Assembly: GCA_950106755.1 (NCBI GenBank) | Contig: OX467082.1 | Span: forward strand, 24,862,001 to 24,926,000 | Direction of reading: 5' to 3' | DNA length: 64,000 nucleotides | Source: Climacium dendroides | Taxonomy: Eukaryota > Streptophyta > Bryopsida > Hypnales > Climaciaceae | Part shown: positions 49,316-63,099 of the stretch, one piece after another | Layout: each line of letters opens with the position of its first letter | Numbering within the stretch: the first letter of the stretch is position 1 | Program-made: the position numbers and the translations under genes | Notes under the pieces: model-generated | Told to the model about the DNA's origin: nothing | Database searches by the model: none | Seen by the model: only the letters and a program-made list of their open reading frames with translations

Positions 49316-52300
49316 GGTGGGAATTTATGGAGGTGGGGAACGTAGCTGTTGGTGGCTAACTCTAATCTCAATGTTGTACATTGATCCTACTATTTATAAC
49401 CGTCTATTTGGGGGTGCTTTTGCTAAAATTCGGGCATACCCTCAAGAGATCCTCCAATATCCGGTTTTCCTTACTTCCAAACAATGAATTTTTGTCCTCT
49501 TGTGAAGAAGTGGAGCTAATTTCCTACCTAGTTTTTTATTGCTTGGTTAATTTTTTCTTTCTTTTTATTTAAACCTATTTTACTACCTCATGATTTGAAT
49601 GTCAACCAATCAAGTTACAATTTTGATCCGCTCATCTTACACTAGCTACCGGTTCTTCTCGTACATTGGTAAAAGTACCACATTCTAGAAAAAAAATCTT
49701 TTTGGACAAATGTAATCGTAGGATCTTGTAGCACAGTGGTTTGTGAAGAAGTGGGAGAAATTTCAGAAATTTTTGCCATGTAGATTGCAAGATATTAGCG
49801 TTTGAAATGACAAAAAACTTTCTTTTGTCCCTGTGGAAAACCGGATAGTTGCACTTCACAAGGTCACATTTTTTATGAAAAATTGTCTAAAATGGTAGTT
49901 ACTCTTTGAATTCATTTTTCAAGTCAAGTTGGCTACATGCTTGAAAATTTTCAAATCATTTGGAATTGTACAACATATAAAAAAAATAGTAAGTAGAAAA
50001 AAACAGAGAATGCTTCAAAATACTAAATTGTTAACAATTAATTTATGGAATTGAAAAATGCCAATCCCAATGGTTGTAATGTTGTAATAAATAATCTAAA
50101 CCTAATGTTGTTGTTTTCTTTCAAAAATATTTAAAATTGAGTAAGATAAAGGACTTCAAAGTTTATTTGAGAGTAGAAAATTTAGAACTGCCTGTAAACT
50201 ACCCCAATCTAAAACTCCTTATAACTTTCATCTCATTAATTGTAATGGAATGATTTAAAGATTTCCCACTATATACAAATCTAAAGAACCAATATCAAAA
50301 TTCTTTTCTTAAAAAAGTGATTTTAAAATAAGTTTTTTTTGCTGCTTGCCAAACGTAGAAAATAACATTTCATACAATAACTTTTAGACCATGCAGTCAA
50401 AAGTTATGAAAGCTATGGGGCCTTAAAGCTACTCCTTGGGCACATGATGTGTGAAAATTTGAAAGAAAAAAAATTTCATTTGTAGTGAGTAGCCCAAAAT
50501 CGCTATGTTGTCAAATACGCTCTTTGGTCCTTTAGGGGTTAAGATGTACAATGATGTATGAGCTCCATAATTCATTGTTTGTGGTGAGGGAGTCAATGTA
50601 TGCGTAAAGTTTAGGATTGGTGTGGATGACTATAGACTGTAATTAGTTTTTTTGGCTGCTTTTGGTCCATTTTGGTTCCAAATTGAAAATTTTTGTTGGA
50701 ATTTTGGTCTAGGAAGTTACTTTAACCTCGTAGAACAAAAATTAGGATGCTTTGAGGATGATAGGTTATCCATTTGGATGATTTAAGGATGCTATCCTTG
50801 TTTCACTTAAATTCATTTAATTAAAAATTTATTAAAAATATTATAGAGTCTACTGTTTGGAGGTGTCTAGGTCCTATACACTCCCCATCAGCCAACTCTA
50901 GGGTGTTTTTTTGCCATCATGGTAAATAATTCTCATACCATGACCACAAAATTCATTAAAATATTTAAATTCATTGACAAATTTTATTGTTAAACTCTCA
51001 AGATCACTTTGTATTTGTTTGGATTAATCTTGCTTGTTAACTCGTACAAAGCCACTTAGTGGCCTTATGGTCCTTAAGGGTTAAATTGTTTGTGACCATG
51101 AACACTTTCAAGTATCAACTAATAAAAATAGGAAAGTGTCAAAGATAATCAAAGAACCTTTTATACCCAAAAGAACCTTTTTATATTTTGGAGGATCCAA
51201 ATATGCTACACACTTCTACTATGTATTTATGCTCAAATGGATATCTTCAGGGTTCATCCTTATTTATGAACACTAAAGTTATTATATAGAATTGATTTCT
51301 ATAAGTGTCTTTAAGTAACTTGAAAGGATTTTAAGGACCATTTTGGTATTCCATAATTGAAAGTACAATGAAATTAGATATAAAAAAATTATCCTAGAAA
51401 TTGGAAAAAATTAGAAATAAATAATGAAAGACAATTATGGCTTTGTGCTACCAATGAGGATTGAGTGGAGGTGTCAAGATGGTGTTTTTGGCTCGAGAGA
51501 CTTTTGAGGGTCTTTTACTTTGATAACATGAAAAGAAGCCTCATTATGTCCTCCACAAGGTTTCATAGTATAGTTTCACCTTTGCCAATTGTTCCATTGT
51601 TGGAATATTGGAAGAGGGTGGTTTTAAATTTTATGACTTTTGATGATATTTTGGTGACATTTTGGCCTACTCCTCAATCAACAAGTAAAAGTCATTTAGC
51701 TTGATTTTGAGTGAATCTTTCACAAGTTTTATAAATTTTTGAATGTTTCATCAACCAGACCCACTTCTATAATAAAAATGACTTGCCAAACATCGCATTT
51801 AGGTTGCAAAGTCATAACATTGTTCATTAGCCAATTTTACATGCCTAGATTGCATAAACTCTAGACAACCAATAGATGATTGCAAGAACATATAATTATG
51901 GGGAATTCATTAAAATGGCGATTATTTTGTGAAAATGGCACAAAAGGGGACTACAAAATGGAAGAAATTTGTAGAAACTAAGATGGCACAGGGATGAAGA
52001 AACATGGGAGTTGTGTTGCAATGTGGACTTATTGGAGATAGAATTGGCACATCTATGAGGTTGACATGCTGAGAAGCACTAATGTATGTGCTCTTGATTT
52101 GCATAAATGGTATGCAGAATATCACCATTTTAATGAAATTTCCCACACATGTACTATTTTGCATCATATGGCTGTTGCCAAAGCATTTTTCAAGCACAAC
52201 TTAAGGAATAGCGATCCAATGAATGTAGCTACAATATATAATAAAGGTGGATATGATCATCTGAAATCTATGCCCAATTTTTTTTTCATTTTCTAAAATT

Positions 52301-54400
52301 AATTTTGTAGCAAATATTGATCTCTCAAAATATGTCACATGCATAGTTTTAGGGGTTGGGAGTACTATTGAATACCTTCTTTCTTAAAGATTTAGTAGTT
52401 GGAATTTAGAACTCAAGAATGTTTTTCTAATGGAATTGTAAATATTGCAAAAGGTAATTATAAGATAAACACTTGTACTAACATTACATAGATAATTGTA
52501 TGCAAAGTGAGCTTCTTTGAGCATGTACTTTTAAAATTTATGGAAATAAATATTTTGATGTTTCTTTTTGTGAATGACAATTTCCATAGAATTGTAACAA
52601 TATACAATAGAAAAGAATTAATTTTATTTTTCAAATCAATTTTCTAAATTTGAAAAACTAAAACATGAAAATATTTATTTTATTGAGATTTTTTCTTTCT
52701 TTTCAATTTTCTTACTCAAAGAAAATTCATTCTACGTTTGATCTTCCTAGGTACAAACATCTTAAAGTTTTAGTTATTGGCCATAATTTCATATTTTTAA
52801 TTTACATGGTTTTTTAATTTTGAAGTATTCAAGAAAAAATCATGAGTACTAGACAAAATGCAACAAATAGTACAAGAATTTCTTGCAATCACCCCCCCAA
52901 GGCCCCAATGAACCTCTTTAAAGAGATTTTTTTATTTTTCCTTAGGCATTCCTGCTAGGCAAAGAAATGTCTTTTAAGGATTTGAAGTTAGATGTAGTTT
53001 CTAGTTGCAATCAAAATTTATAAAATTTTTATAAAATTTTGAAATCCTAAAATTAAAGCTAAAAAAAACCTTGAAGTATTTTATAGGTGCAAAGAACTAA
53101 AAGTTGCCCATATCCAAAAGTATTCACGGGAAAGAATTGAACCACATTAAGGATGAAAAGATATGTGTTCAAGACAACAAATATTCTCAAGATAGCACTA
53201 GTTGTAGAGTCTTTAAATTACAATATTATGTACTTTAGTCATTTGATTGTTGTATTGCACCCTATGTCCCTATATATGTCAATATTGAAATTTCTAACAT
53301 CATGATATCATTGAAATTTTAGCTAATACAACAAGTTTGACCTAAAATGTTCACTTGGAATTATTGAAAAGTTGTTTGAAAACTTTTCAACACTAGAGAC
53401 ACATCACAAAATAAGAAATTTATAAAGACAACAGATCATTCATAAAAACCTTTTTTTAGAAGTTTTGAACAAATTTAAGAGATTGGCAAGGTTACTCTAT
53501 TAATAAAAATGTAGAAACAAATGCTTCTATAGATTTTATATCCTATAGATCTTTGGCTTGTTTGTAGCCCATTTGTTATTTGTATCCCATTTGCTACTTG
53601 AGTCTTGAGGGGATTCTTGAAGAAATAGTTCCAACAATAAACAATAGACATGCTCAAGAACGAAATGCACAAGATGTACTCATGCATAGTATTTGGCATA
53701 TGAATCACCTGAAGATCTTAGTATAATTTATTAGAAATTTTGTAACAAATGAGGGTGATTCCATATTTGTAGAGACTCTTCAAGGAATCATAAGTGTTGA
53801 GAACTGTTTACATAGAGGAAAGAATTATTACGTCACCAAAGGACACAATGGGGTCTTTTTGGTGTTCTTAAAATAAAGAATCCCCCAAAATCTCTAGAAC
53901 CAAAAATACAATCTTAAAACCTCTACTTGATCATCATTGCCACATCTAAAAGTGCATGCCCAAAGCTCAGAGGTGGATCGATTATATTAATACAATAGCA
54001 AGGGACCATTGGTACTTCTTAAAGGCACTAGTGTGCTTTGTACCGTTCCACAACCAAAATAAATATACCAATAAATTTCTAATTCTTTCATTTGCAAAAA
54101 CCTTTGAAATTCCATATCAATTATGCACAAAGAAGTGCAAAGGCTTTGTTGCAATGTGAAAGGTTGCATTCTTGATTTGAATAGAAGCATTATGCGCAAA
54201 GAAATGCAAAGTCTTTGTTTCTTGGAGTATGGATATGCAATGTTAAATTATGATTATTCACCAAAATACAAATGTAAATTAACTTTTAATTCATTTTTCT
54301 AGTAATGCATGTCCAAAGCTATAGGGTGGGTTACACCAATATGGGTTACACAAAAGATAGCTCATATTTCTAAATGGCACAATTGACTATTTTCAAGGCC
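49316..54400. other. Long AT-rich spacer
   Basis: No gene is supported over 5 kb. 49690-50500 is a diverged direct duplicate of 35390-36400 without the MITE and palindromes found there. Confidence 0.5.
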
Positions 54401-55013
54401 ACAACCAATTGCAATTGTGGCTTTTCAGAATCCAAATGGATGGAGCTTGAATTTTAGTAAACTAACAATATTTTACAAACCACACCTAAAGGTATCTAAA
54501 ATATACCTTACAAAGGTATAAATTTGGGTTTCATGACCCGCCAAATTAATGGAAAATCTTCAATCCAACGAAATTAATCCATCGCAAGCCAGGAGTCCAC
54601 CTTGCAATGACGTCCAAGATACATTTTCTTTTGAGAGATTGCTTATATTATTCAATTCTAACTTGCTTTGCCACGACTTCAATTGAAACTGCATGCCTCA
54701 CACATTATTGACCAGCCAGAGTGAGCATGGCTTACAAATCCTTCCGAACGAAATGTTTATTACAGTCGGAATGCATACACAATTAACAAGTGAACAACTG
54801 ATCGAAGGTACTGATTTCAGTTCGTTCACGTATCAGAAACCAATGGAAACTAATTCAACTCGATCGGGCGCCAGGTCGCCACTACTACGACTAAAGATTC
54901 TGCACTGACAGTAGGAATCGGCAGCTACTACGATACGAACTCGGAACACAACATGCATCGTCCAAGCGATCCAAACACTGCTTGACATTGCGAGTGAGGA
55001 GGCACTCGATCGA

Positions 55014-55540
55014 TCATTCGAAAACGTCGATGAAGAACTTCTGGCCATTAGCGCAATGACCCGCATCGCCGCTGATGAAGTACACCGTGTGGAACTTGTA
55101 GTCACGCAGGGGGAACACCATGCTCGTCACCTCTCCGCCGGGATTCGCCAACCAGGCCTGGATCGGGGCAACCGTGTTGCAAGCTTGGAAGGCGGCGAAA
55201 TCCACCTGCAGCACGCTGTCTGTGGCGATCCACACAAACTCTGCATGCACGCACAAAACCACCCGGCCACCTCGCTCAGATCACAATCCTGTGCATGGTA
55301 TTACGTAGTAGTAGCATGGTTAGTTACTATTTGGGGTTGATTTGGTGTACCGAGAGAGTCGGTGGTGTAGTAGGGGGCGCGGCTGTGCTCCCAATCCTGA
55401 TAGAAATTGGGTTCATGCAAGGGGTTGAGCTACCATCCCGAGGACTCTCCCACCACGTACTTGGCGGCCATCGAGCCCTGCACAAGAGCCATCGTCACCA
55501 CCAGGACGACGGCCAAAGCGGCGGCCCCGGATCTTGCCAT
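55014..55540 (-). pseudogene. Phytocyanin-like gene with a nonsense codon in exon 1
   Basis: Exon 1 is 55540-55351 and exon 2 is 55240-55014, with a 110-bp phase-1 GT-AG intron. Exon 2 is intact (EFVWIATDSVLQV...FISGDAGHCANGQKFFIDVFE). Exon 1 has TAG at 55432-55430 (codon 37) where all close paralogs have CAG (GWQLNP). Translation would stop shortly after the signal peptide. Splice sites, TATA box and polyadenylation signal (TTTATT on the plus strand at 54756-54761) are otherwise preserved, so the inactivation looks recent. Confidence 0.88.
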
Positions 55541-56189
55541 CGTGCGTGAATTAATCGGTTGTGACCTGCGTCATGCACAAGAGGAAGATGTATCAGTCAC
55601 GCGTGTACAATCCTGTAGACGTACCTAGCTAGCTAGTGGATGCCCGAATGAAAAATCACACGCTCGGGAATTGAAGCAATCAAACGCGGAATCATAGCTA
55701 GCCATATGCATACAAGCTAGCTACGTACTAAGTCAGAGTCTCTCTGATCCAGCCAAGCAAAACAGTCCAGAAGAATTCGTTACTCAGTAGAGAAAAGTAC
55801 AGACTGTGAAATCAATGCGTGAATTACAAAAAGAATTTACAAAAAGAATAACAAAGTGATTCCAAATCGATGGAATCAACAAACAAGCTGCATGCAGAGT
55901 CTAATTACGACTGAAATATTGTGACCCTCGCCAGAAATTTGGGAAACGGAATGAAGACCTAGCTAGCTTCAGGCTTGAATTCTGGGCGCAGTGCTTGCAT
56001 CTGAAGTCAGGGTCTGTCATTCAGGCAAGAAGTGCAAGAAGTGCTTACAACGCACGAATCGAACGGAAAGGTGATCCAAGCTTCGATCGATCACCAACGA
56101 GGATCGCTGATGAGAGAACTCCAGAGCTCTAGCTCGGGGCCACTAGGAGAGGGAGAAGAAAGATGGAGAAGAGGACTCAGGCTCTGCGA

Positions 56190-56196
56190 ATTTATA
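56190..56196 (-). promoter_or_regulatory. TATA box, phytocyanin copy at 55.5 kb
   Basis: TATAAAT on the minus strand in the family context, about 650 bp before the ATG at 55540. Confidence 0.7.
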
Positions 56197-56519
56197 CCCA
56201 CCATCCGAAGAAGCCACTCAGCGCCTTCCTTGCAGCGAGATGGGACGGTCGGAGTGGCGACTGGGCGTGAGCATGGACGTGCCGATGCGAGCTGCACGAG
56301 GACCGGAATATGCGTCGGTGAGCCTCCGTTCAGTTGGCGAAGGATCGGTTGAGTGTGCGAAGGCCACGGCGGACGACCCAAGGCACAGGGCCAAATGACC
56401 TCATGGCACTGACTAATTTCAACACATGTAGTATGAATATGGAAGTGTAAAAAAATTGGAAATTTGGGTGGACAACCTATAACTTTTCAAATTTATAACT
56501 GTACCATTAATATTAAGAA

Positions 56520-59100
56520 AGTTAAAAAATTAGAAATTTAGCAAATAGAAAATCCACCAATTATTATGGATTTTTTAATTTTACCTCAACCCCTAAAAGT
56601 CTTTCAAGATTGCTCAAAAGTCCCAAAGTGCTTCACTATTAATTCTTGGCTCCAAAGCAAGGTCCAAATCTTCATCAATATTTATTTTCCAACAAATCCA
56701 ATTGTAGTAAGGATTACTTGACTAACCTCTAAAGTCCCATGGCCACTTTTACCACTTCTACTATAACCACCTACAAAATAAATTTTTAAAAGTATTTTTT
56801 AGAATCTAACTATAGGATCTTATTCTACACTTGTATTAGATCATGTGATAATTTTTTTGGTGATTTTTGACCATATAGATTGAAAGATTACCTTCAAAGT
56901 GAGAAAAAAATTTCTTTCAAGAAGTTGCTATGATTTCTTGCAAAACAAGAAGCTCCATAACTTTCACATCTCTAATCCAAATGGAATGAATCAAAACTTC
57001 CCATTTACAAAAAAAATATAATCTATAAAAAAAAATATTAAAAATTTTATTTCAATTTTTTTATGGATTATTTTGCTACCCAATCTCCCCCATTTTGAGG
57101 TTATTGTGGCATAACTTTTGCTCCCAGTCATTGATTGGAATAAAAATTATATTTGTAGAAAGCTTTTAAGTTTTTCTATCTTATGAGAAAGTTTCAAAAA
57201 AATTCAGTTGAAATTGAGATCATAGGAACCTGCCCAAAATCCATTTTGTCCCTCGTTCACTTGAGACAATGGGACTTTAGGGGTTAACTTGTTCAACTAC
57301 ATTGTTTCAAAATTCTACAATGAATATTTTCATTGTTTCAATGAGCTTAATCTTCAAAATCGGTAGGTTTCTATAGCCCTTGTAGAAGATGAAGTTTTAT
57401 CTTTCAATATATTTAGAATAATATATGTCCTATAACTTGAGCATTTTTCCAATATGTTAGAAAATGGGTTGAAAACATATGTAAAATTTGTAATTAAGAA
57501 AACACTTTCATAGTTATTTATTTTAAAATTTGTAAAGTGGATGGTGTTACTTGATGAAAGATATTAAAACTAACATATTGATCATTTTTGAAGAATTTGA
57601 GAATTATTAATCCTAATGGTTAGTCTAATGTCCTAATAAACTATTAATATCTTTTATTTTTATTTTTATTTAAAATACTTCTAAATTAAGAGCAAAAGAC
57701 AACTTTATATGTTTTTCTACCTCTAGACTAGAGGCTCTAGTGTAGTCAAAATAAACCTCTTCATATTTTTTACCTCATTATTTGGAATTTCATAGTCCAA
57801 ATGTTTTTTAATAGATTACAATCTATACAATCCTACCAAAAAGTAATAAATATATTTTTAGAATATTTTCTAAGTTGTTTGGTTTGATATTGAAATTGAA
57901 GAAATCCTTTTAATCTTTAGAGTATATATCAAAATGGCGTGAAACAAATCTTCACGCATAGATTATTATGCATCCATTTTCAAAAATCCATACAAAATTT
58001 CCAAATTATGAAGTCAATAGAGCTTGCTTGAGTTCTAAAAAGCCCAAAGTTCATTCTTTAGTCAAACTTTAAGGGTTAAAAAACAAATGAAGATTCAAAA
58101 TATTTAACAGAATTTTAAATTTCATACTTTTAAGTAATTATGATTGTTAACAAAAAAAAGCAATGGAATCCTAAATAATGTTGCAATAATACTAATATTG
58201 AGAATTTCATTAAAATGGCAAAATTCCATGTACCATTTTCAGACTATGCAGTTCAAATCTTGAAAATTTTGTCTAATTTTAGTATAGATTTAGACATCTA
58301 AGACATATAAATTGTAGATTGCATGGTCTAAATTACATATTTATTATTTAAGTGCCATGTAATAATTGTACAATTTTTTAGAAATCTAAGAATAATATAG
58401 ATTTCAAACATCTATCTAGGACTACTATAGATTTCAAACTTTGCATTCTAAATTGTGAAAGTGCCAAAGTTTCACTATTTAACAAAATTTTCAAGTAATC
58501 CTTCTACCAATACAAAATAGGTTAGAGTCAAATTTGAATAAAATGGACTTCTATAAGCTAATAACCTCTCCAAAGTGATATTATTCCTTCCATCTCAACC
58601 TTGGTTGCATTGAAGATGTACAAATAAATAATAAAAAAAAGAAACTTTCATCAGATTTAAAATCCAAATTTTGCTTTAGTGAATGTGACTTCCTAAAATC
58701 TTCAAATGTTATTAATGCCACAACCCTCTCTAAAGCAATAACTTCTTTAATGTAATATTCTCTTTTGATTTTGGACTATTACCTTATAGAAGATCTACTA
58801 TATTTTCTATGGCATTACAAAGCTCAATAAGATCTTTCATTGCTTAGTAAATATTTGATGTAAAAAATATTTCATTTATTTAACTTTAAACTTTATAAAT
58901 ATATCATATTTACAAAATCTAAAACATCAACATTAGATTATTATATAAAATGTCAAATTTATCAATTTATCACTTTATAATTTATAGTTTAAAAAAATAA
59001 TAATTTAAAATTAAAATTATATAAGCATTCTATTATTTTATTATTTTGTTATTTTATTATTTCACTAGTCATTTACGCTGATTTACCTTAGATATTCTCA
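56520..59100. other. AT-rich spacer
   Basis: 56520-56720 is the shared upstream flank of the duplicated unit. No gene is supported beyond it. Confidence 0.45.
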
Positions 59101-59109
59101 ATTTTTTTA

Positions 59110-59330
59110 ATTTCATATTTCTATGTATGTATGATTAAATATATTTTTATAAAATAATTAAAATAATTATTTTAAAGACTTATCGAAATCATTATCATGC
59201 ATTTTATTCAAATATATCAAATTTTTACTAATATGTGATACGATAAATGCGTAGCATAGCAAGCATGAGCCCTTAGTATTAATGGTAGCATTTGTGATAT
59301 TATAGAAGGACTTATGATTTTAGTAGTATG
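59110..59330 (-). mobile_element. Helitron fragment (5' part, minus strand)
   Basis: Homologous to the first 220 bp of the Helitron family in minus orientation, with its 5' end at about 59330 (CATACTACTAAAATCATAAG on the minus strand). The 3' part is missing. Confidence 0.65.
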
Positions 59331-60048
59331 CCTAGTGGTTGGTGCTTGCTATGTTATGTATTCATCATTTTAAAATTCATACACAAATTGAAATTCAAAT
59401 GATGAATGCATAACAAAAAAATTTGTTTTGCATTCTATCTAATACAAAAAAATTCATACACAAATTGAAGAATTGAAAAGAAAAACTTATAAATCTCAAA
59501 AACTTTGTGAACAATTTAGTTGTTGTGGAATCGAAATTCGCTTCAATTGAATAAATTTCTCAAATCATTTGGTAGTAGCAATAGAAAATTGAAATCATGA
59601 AAACTCAAAGCTCACAAAAGCACAAAATCATTGAAATGCGAAGAAGTGTAAAGCCAAGAGAAGCAATGGATTTGCTACCTCTATAATATCATCCTATGGA
59701 TTCTCTTTAATATCACCTTACTTGCAACAACTATATTATTTCTATAATATCATCCTTTGTAAAAAGTGATATTACAAAAGTAATTGCAAATTGCTACTCT
59801 ATTTCTGTAATATCACATTGTGTGAAATTATGATTTCTATGTATATATGATTGGAAATATTTTTACAAAATATTTAAAAGTAATTATTTTAAAGATTTAT
59901 TGAAATCATTATCATGCATTCTATTCAAATATATCAAATTTTTACTAATATGTGATACAATGAATGCGTAGCATAACAAGCACAAGTCCCTAGTATTAAT
60001 GGTAGCATTTGTGATGTTATAGAGGGACTTATGATTTTAGTAGTATGA
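59331..60048 (-). mobile_element. Non-autonomous Helitron copy, minus strand
   Basis: The minus strand begins TCATACTACTAAAATCATAA at 60048 (after A) and ends CAAGCACCAACCACTAG near 59331. It abuts the 5' end of the fragment at 59330, a second head-to-tail arrangement. The interior matches the other copies. Confidence 0.7.
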
Positions 60049-60950
60049 TTATTTTCAAAAGAAAATTGGTCAAAAACCACTCAAAACTACAATTTTCAAT
60101 AACAAACAAAAATTTTAAACGTTTTTTTTTTTCATTTTCAACCTTAGAATCTTTTACTAGACTAATAATTATGATAATGACTCAATGGAATTTCAAATAT
60201 CTTTTTCAAATCAATTATAAGATATATAGATCTATTCAAAGTGAAGTACATTGATTAACTTTTTTTGGTTCCTAAATCCTAACCTAACTAAATTATAAAA
60301 CTTATAAAACTTTTGACTTCAAATTTTTGGACTAAGGATTGTGAATTTCACTTTTTTTAATATTAAAGAATTGAATTGAAAGTTTTAAAAAATAAATTCA
60401 ATCTAAACAAAAAAAAATTGTTAATAGAGCTCTCTAAGATAGAATTGAAAGTATTAATTCCAACAGTGAGATTCATTTGTTTAAGAAAGCAAACTAAACC
60501 ATGTGCACTTTTTTTTGTTTTGATATTGTTAAAATTGAGGTCAATCCATTTTCCAACATATCCATTTTTCAATCCATTTTCCAACATATTGACAAAATGC
60601 ACAAGTTATAAGACACAAGTTTTATTTTAAACATGTTGAAAGGCAAAACTTCAGCTTTTGCAAAGGCTATGAAAACCTACATTTTGAAATTGAACTTGAA
60701 ATTGGTGGGAATATTCATTGTAGAATTTTGGGACAATGTAATTGGACAAGTTAATCAAAGGATCCATAATATAATTGGACTTGTTAAAAAAATAAATCTT
60801 GATGAAGATTTGGACCTTGCTTTAGAGATGAGTATTAATAGTGAAGCACTTTTGGCTTCTACACATGAAAGAATTTAGGGGCTCAAATATAATTTAAAAA
60901 ATCCATAGATAATTGGTGGATTTTCCATTTGCTAAATTTCCAAGTTTATA
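60049..60950. other. AT-rich spacer, upstream flank of the last phytocyanin unit
   Basis: 60400-60500 carries the empty-site version of MITE copy 1. 60633-60878 has an 81-residue open frame with partial counterparts near 33857-34075 (minus) and 45280-45480, where it is broken. I treat it as duplicated non-coding sequence. Confidence 0.45.
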
Positions 60951-61280
60951 ACTTTCTTTATATTAATGGTACAGTTATAAATTTGAAAAGTTATAGGTTG
61001 TCCACCCAAATTTCCAATTTTTTTAACACTTCCATATTCATACTACATGTGTTGAAATTAGTCAGTGCCATGAGGTCATTTGGTCCTGTGCGTTGCGTCG
61101 TCCGCCGTGGCCTTCGCACACTCAACCGATCCTTCGCCAACTGAAAGGAGGCTCGCCGACGCATATTCCGGTCCTCGTGCAGCGCGCATCGGCACGTCCA
61201 TCAATGCTCACGCCCAGTCGCCACTCCTACCGACCCTCCCGCTGCCAGGAAGGCGCTGACTGGCTTCTTCGGATGGTGGG

Positions 61281-61287
61281 TATAAAT
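61281..61287 (+). promoter_or_regulatory. TATA box, phytocyanin copy at 62.0 kb
   Basis: TATAAAT in the family context GGATGGTGGGTATAAATTCG, about 690 bp before the ATG. Confidence 0.7.
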
Positions 61288-61979
61288 TCGCAGAGCCTGA
61301 GTCCTCTTCTCCATCTTTCTTCTCCCTCTCCGCCTGGCCCCGAGCTAGCGCTCTGGAGTTCTCTCATCAGCCAGCCCTCCTTAGTGATCGATCGAAGCTT
61401 GGAGCACCGTTCCGTTCGATTCTTGCGTTGTAAGCACTTCTTGCAATCGGCCTGACGGACCCTGACTTGAGATGCAAGCACTGAGCCCAGAATTCTAGCC
61501 TCTAGCTAGCTAGGTCTTCATTTCGTGTAGCAAATTTCTGGCGAGGGTCACATGCATTTCACGCTTGTTTGTTGGTTTGCAAATCGATCGATTTACAGTC
61601 ACTTCGTCATTCTTTTTGTAATTCACGCACTACTTTATATACTGACTAACGAATTCTTCTTGACCAGCTGTTTTGCATTATATTCATGGCTGGAGAGACT
61701 AGCTCTGATTTAGTAGCTAGCTTGTACGTACCTATGTGCATATGGCTATTCAATTGAATGAGCTAGATAAGCTTTGATTAATTAGCGCGTTGTTCTACCA
61801 TGCAAATCAGGATCCTAGCTAGTTCAATTCCCGAGCTAGTGTCCGAAATTCGAATTGAATTGTGCTTTTTCATTCGAGCACTCGCTAGGTATGTACGTCT
61901 ACAGGACTATACACACGTACTTTCTGGAGTGACTGATACATCTTCCTCTTGTGCATGACGCAGGCCACATTCTCGTACG

Positions 61980-62495
61980 ATGGCAAGATCCGGGGTCGCC
62001 GCTTTGGCCGGCGTCCTGGTGGTGACGATGGCTCTTGTGCAGGGCTCGATGGCCGCCAAGTACGTGGTGGGAGAGTCCCTGGGATGGCAGCTCAACCCCT
62101 TGCATGAACCCAATTTCTATCAGGATTGGGAGCACAGCCACGCCCCCTACTACACCACCGACTCTCTCGGTACACCAAATCAACCCCAAATAGTAACTAA
62201 CCATGCTACTACATAATTCCATGCAGACGATTGTGATCTGAGCGAGGTGGGTGGTTTTGTGCATGCAGAGTTTGTGTGGATCGCCACAGACAGCGTGCTG
62301 CAGGTGGATTTCGCCGCCTTCCAAGCTTGCAACACGGCTGCCCCGATCCAGGCCTGGTTGGCGAATCCCGGCGGAGAGGTGACGAGCATGGTGTTCCCCC
62401 TGCGTGACTACAAGTTCCACACGGTGTACTTCATCAGCGGCGATGTGGGTCATTGCGCTAATGGCCAGAAGTTCTTCATCGACGTTTTCGAATGA
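61980..62495 (+). CDS. Phytocyanin-like secreted protein, intact copy, 138 residues
   Basis: Exons are 61980-62169 and 62269-62495 with a 99-bp phase-1 GT-AG intron. The signal peptide is MARSGVAALAGVLVVTMALV..SMA and the mature start is AKYVVGESLGWQLNP. Exon 2 carries EFVWIATDSVLQVDFAAFQACN and YFISGDVGHCANGQKFFIDV. It differs from the 46.6-kb protein at few positions (for example GEV for GEP, GDV for GDL). Copper His and Cys are replaced by Thr and Ser. A polyadenylation signal AATAAA lies at 62771-62776. The leader (61560-61960) differs from the other copies in its middle part and is closer there to that of the 28-kb gene, for example the TTGACCA/TTGACTATTGTGCATTATATTC-like stretch. Confidence 0.9.
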
Positions 62496-63099
62496 TCGAT
62501 CGAGTGTCTCCTCACTCGCAATGTCAAGCAGTGGAATAAAGAAGAAGGGTTGGGATCGCTTGGACGATGTTGTGTTCAAGTTCGTATCGTAGTGGCTGCC
62601 GTTTCCAACGTGCAGATCGAATCCTTAGTCGTAGTAGTGGTGGCGACATGGCGCCCGATCGAGTACTACTTAGTTGAATTAGTTTCAATTGGCCTCTGAT
62701 ACGTGAATGAACTGAAATCAGTACCTTCAGTACGTTGTTGACTTGTTAATTGTGTATGCACTCCGACTGTAATAAACATTTCATTCGGAAGGATTTGTAA
62801 GCCATGCTCACTCTGGCCAATAATGTGTGAGGCATGCAATTTCTATTGAATTCGTGGCAAAGCAAGTTAGAATTGAATAATATAAGCAATCTCTCAAAAG
62901 AAAATGTATCTTGGACGTCATTGCAAGGTGGACTCGTGGCTTGGGGTGGATTAATTTCGTTAGATCGGCGATTTTCCATTCCTTCGGCTTGGCTGCCTCG
63001 GCATGAAACCCAAACCTATACCTTTGTAAAGGTATATTTCAAATACTTTTTGGTGTGGTTTGTCAGTTTGTGGAATATATCGCCAGTTCACCGAAATTC

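Noticed and set aside
60633..60878. An 81-residue open frame with partial duplicates near 33.9 and 45.4 kb
   Set aside because: The duplicates are broken by stops and shifts and match the extent of the duplicated spacer, so conservation reflects duplication rather than coding.
61899..62579. Long open frames antisense to the phytocyanin genes (also at 23667-24287 and 30833-31507)
   Set aside because: They recur only because the copies are duplicates and GC-rich exons leave the opposite strand open. They cross the introns, have no family resemblance and no independent promoter.
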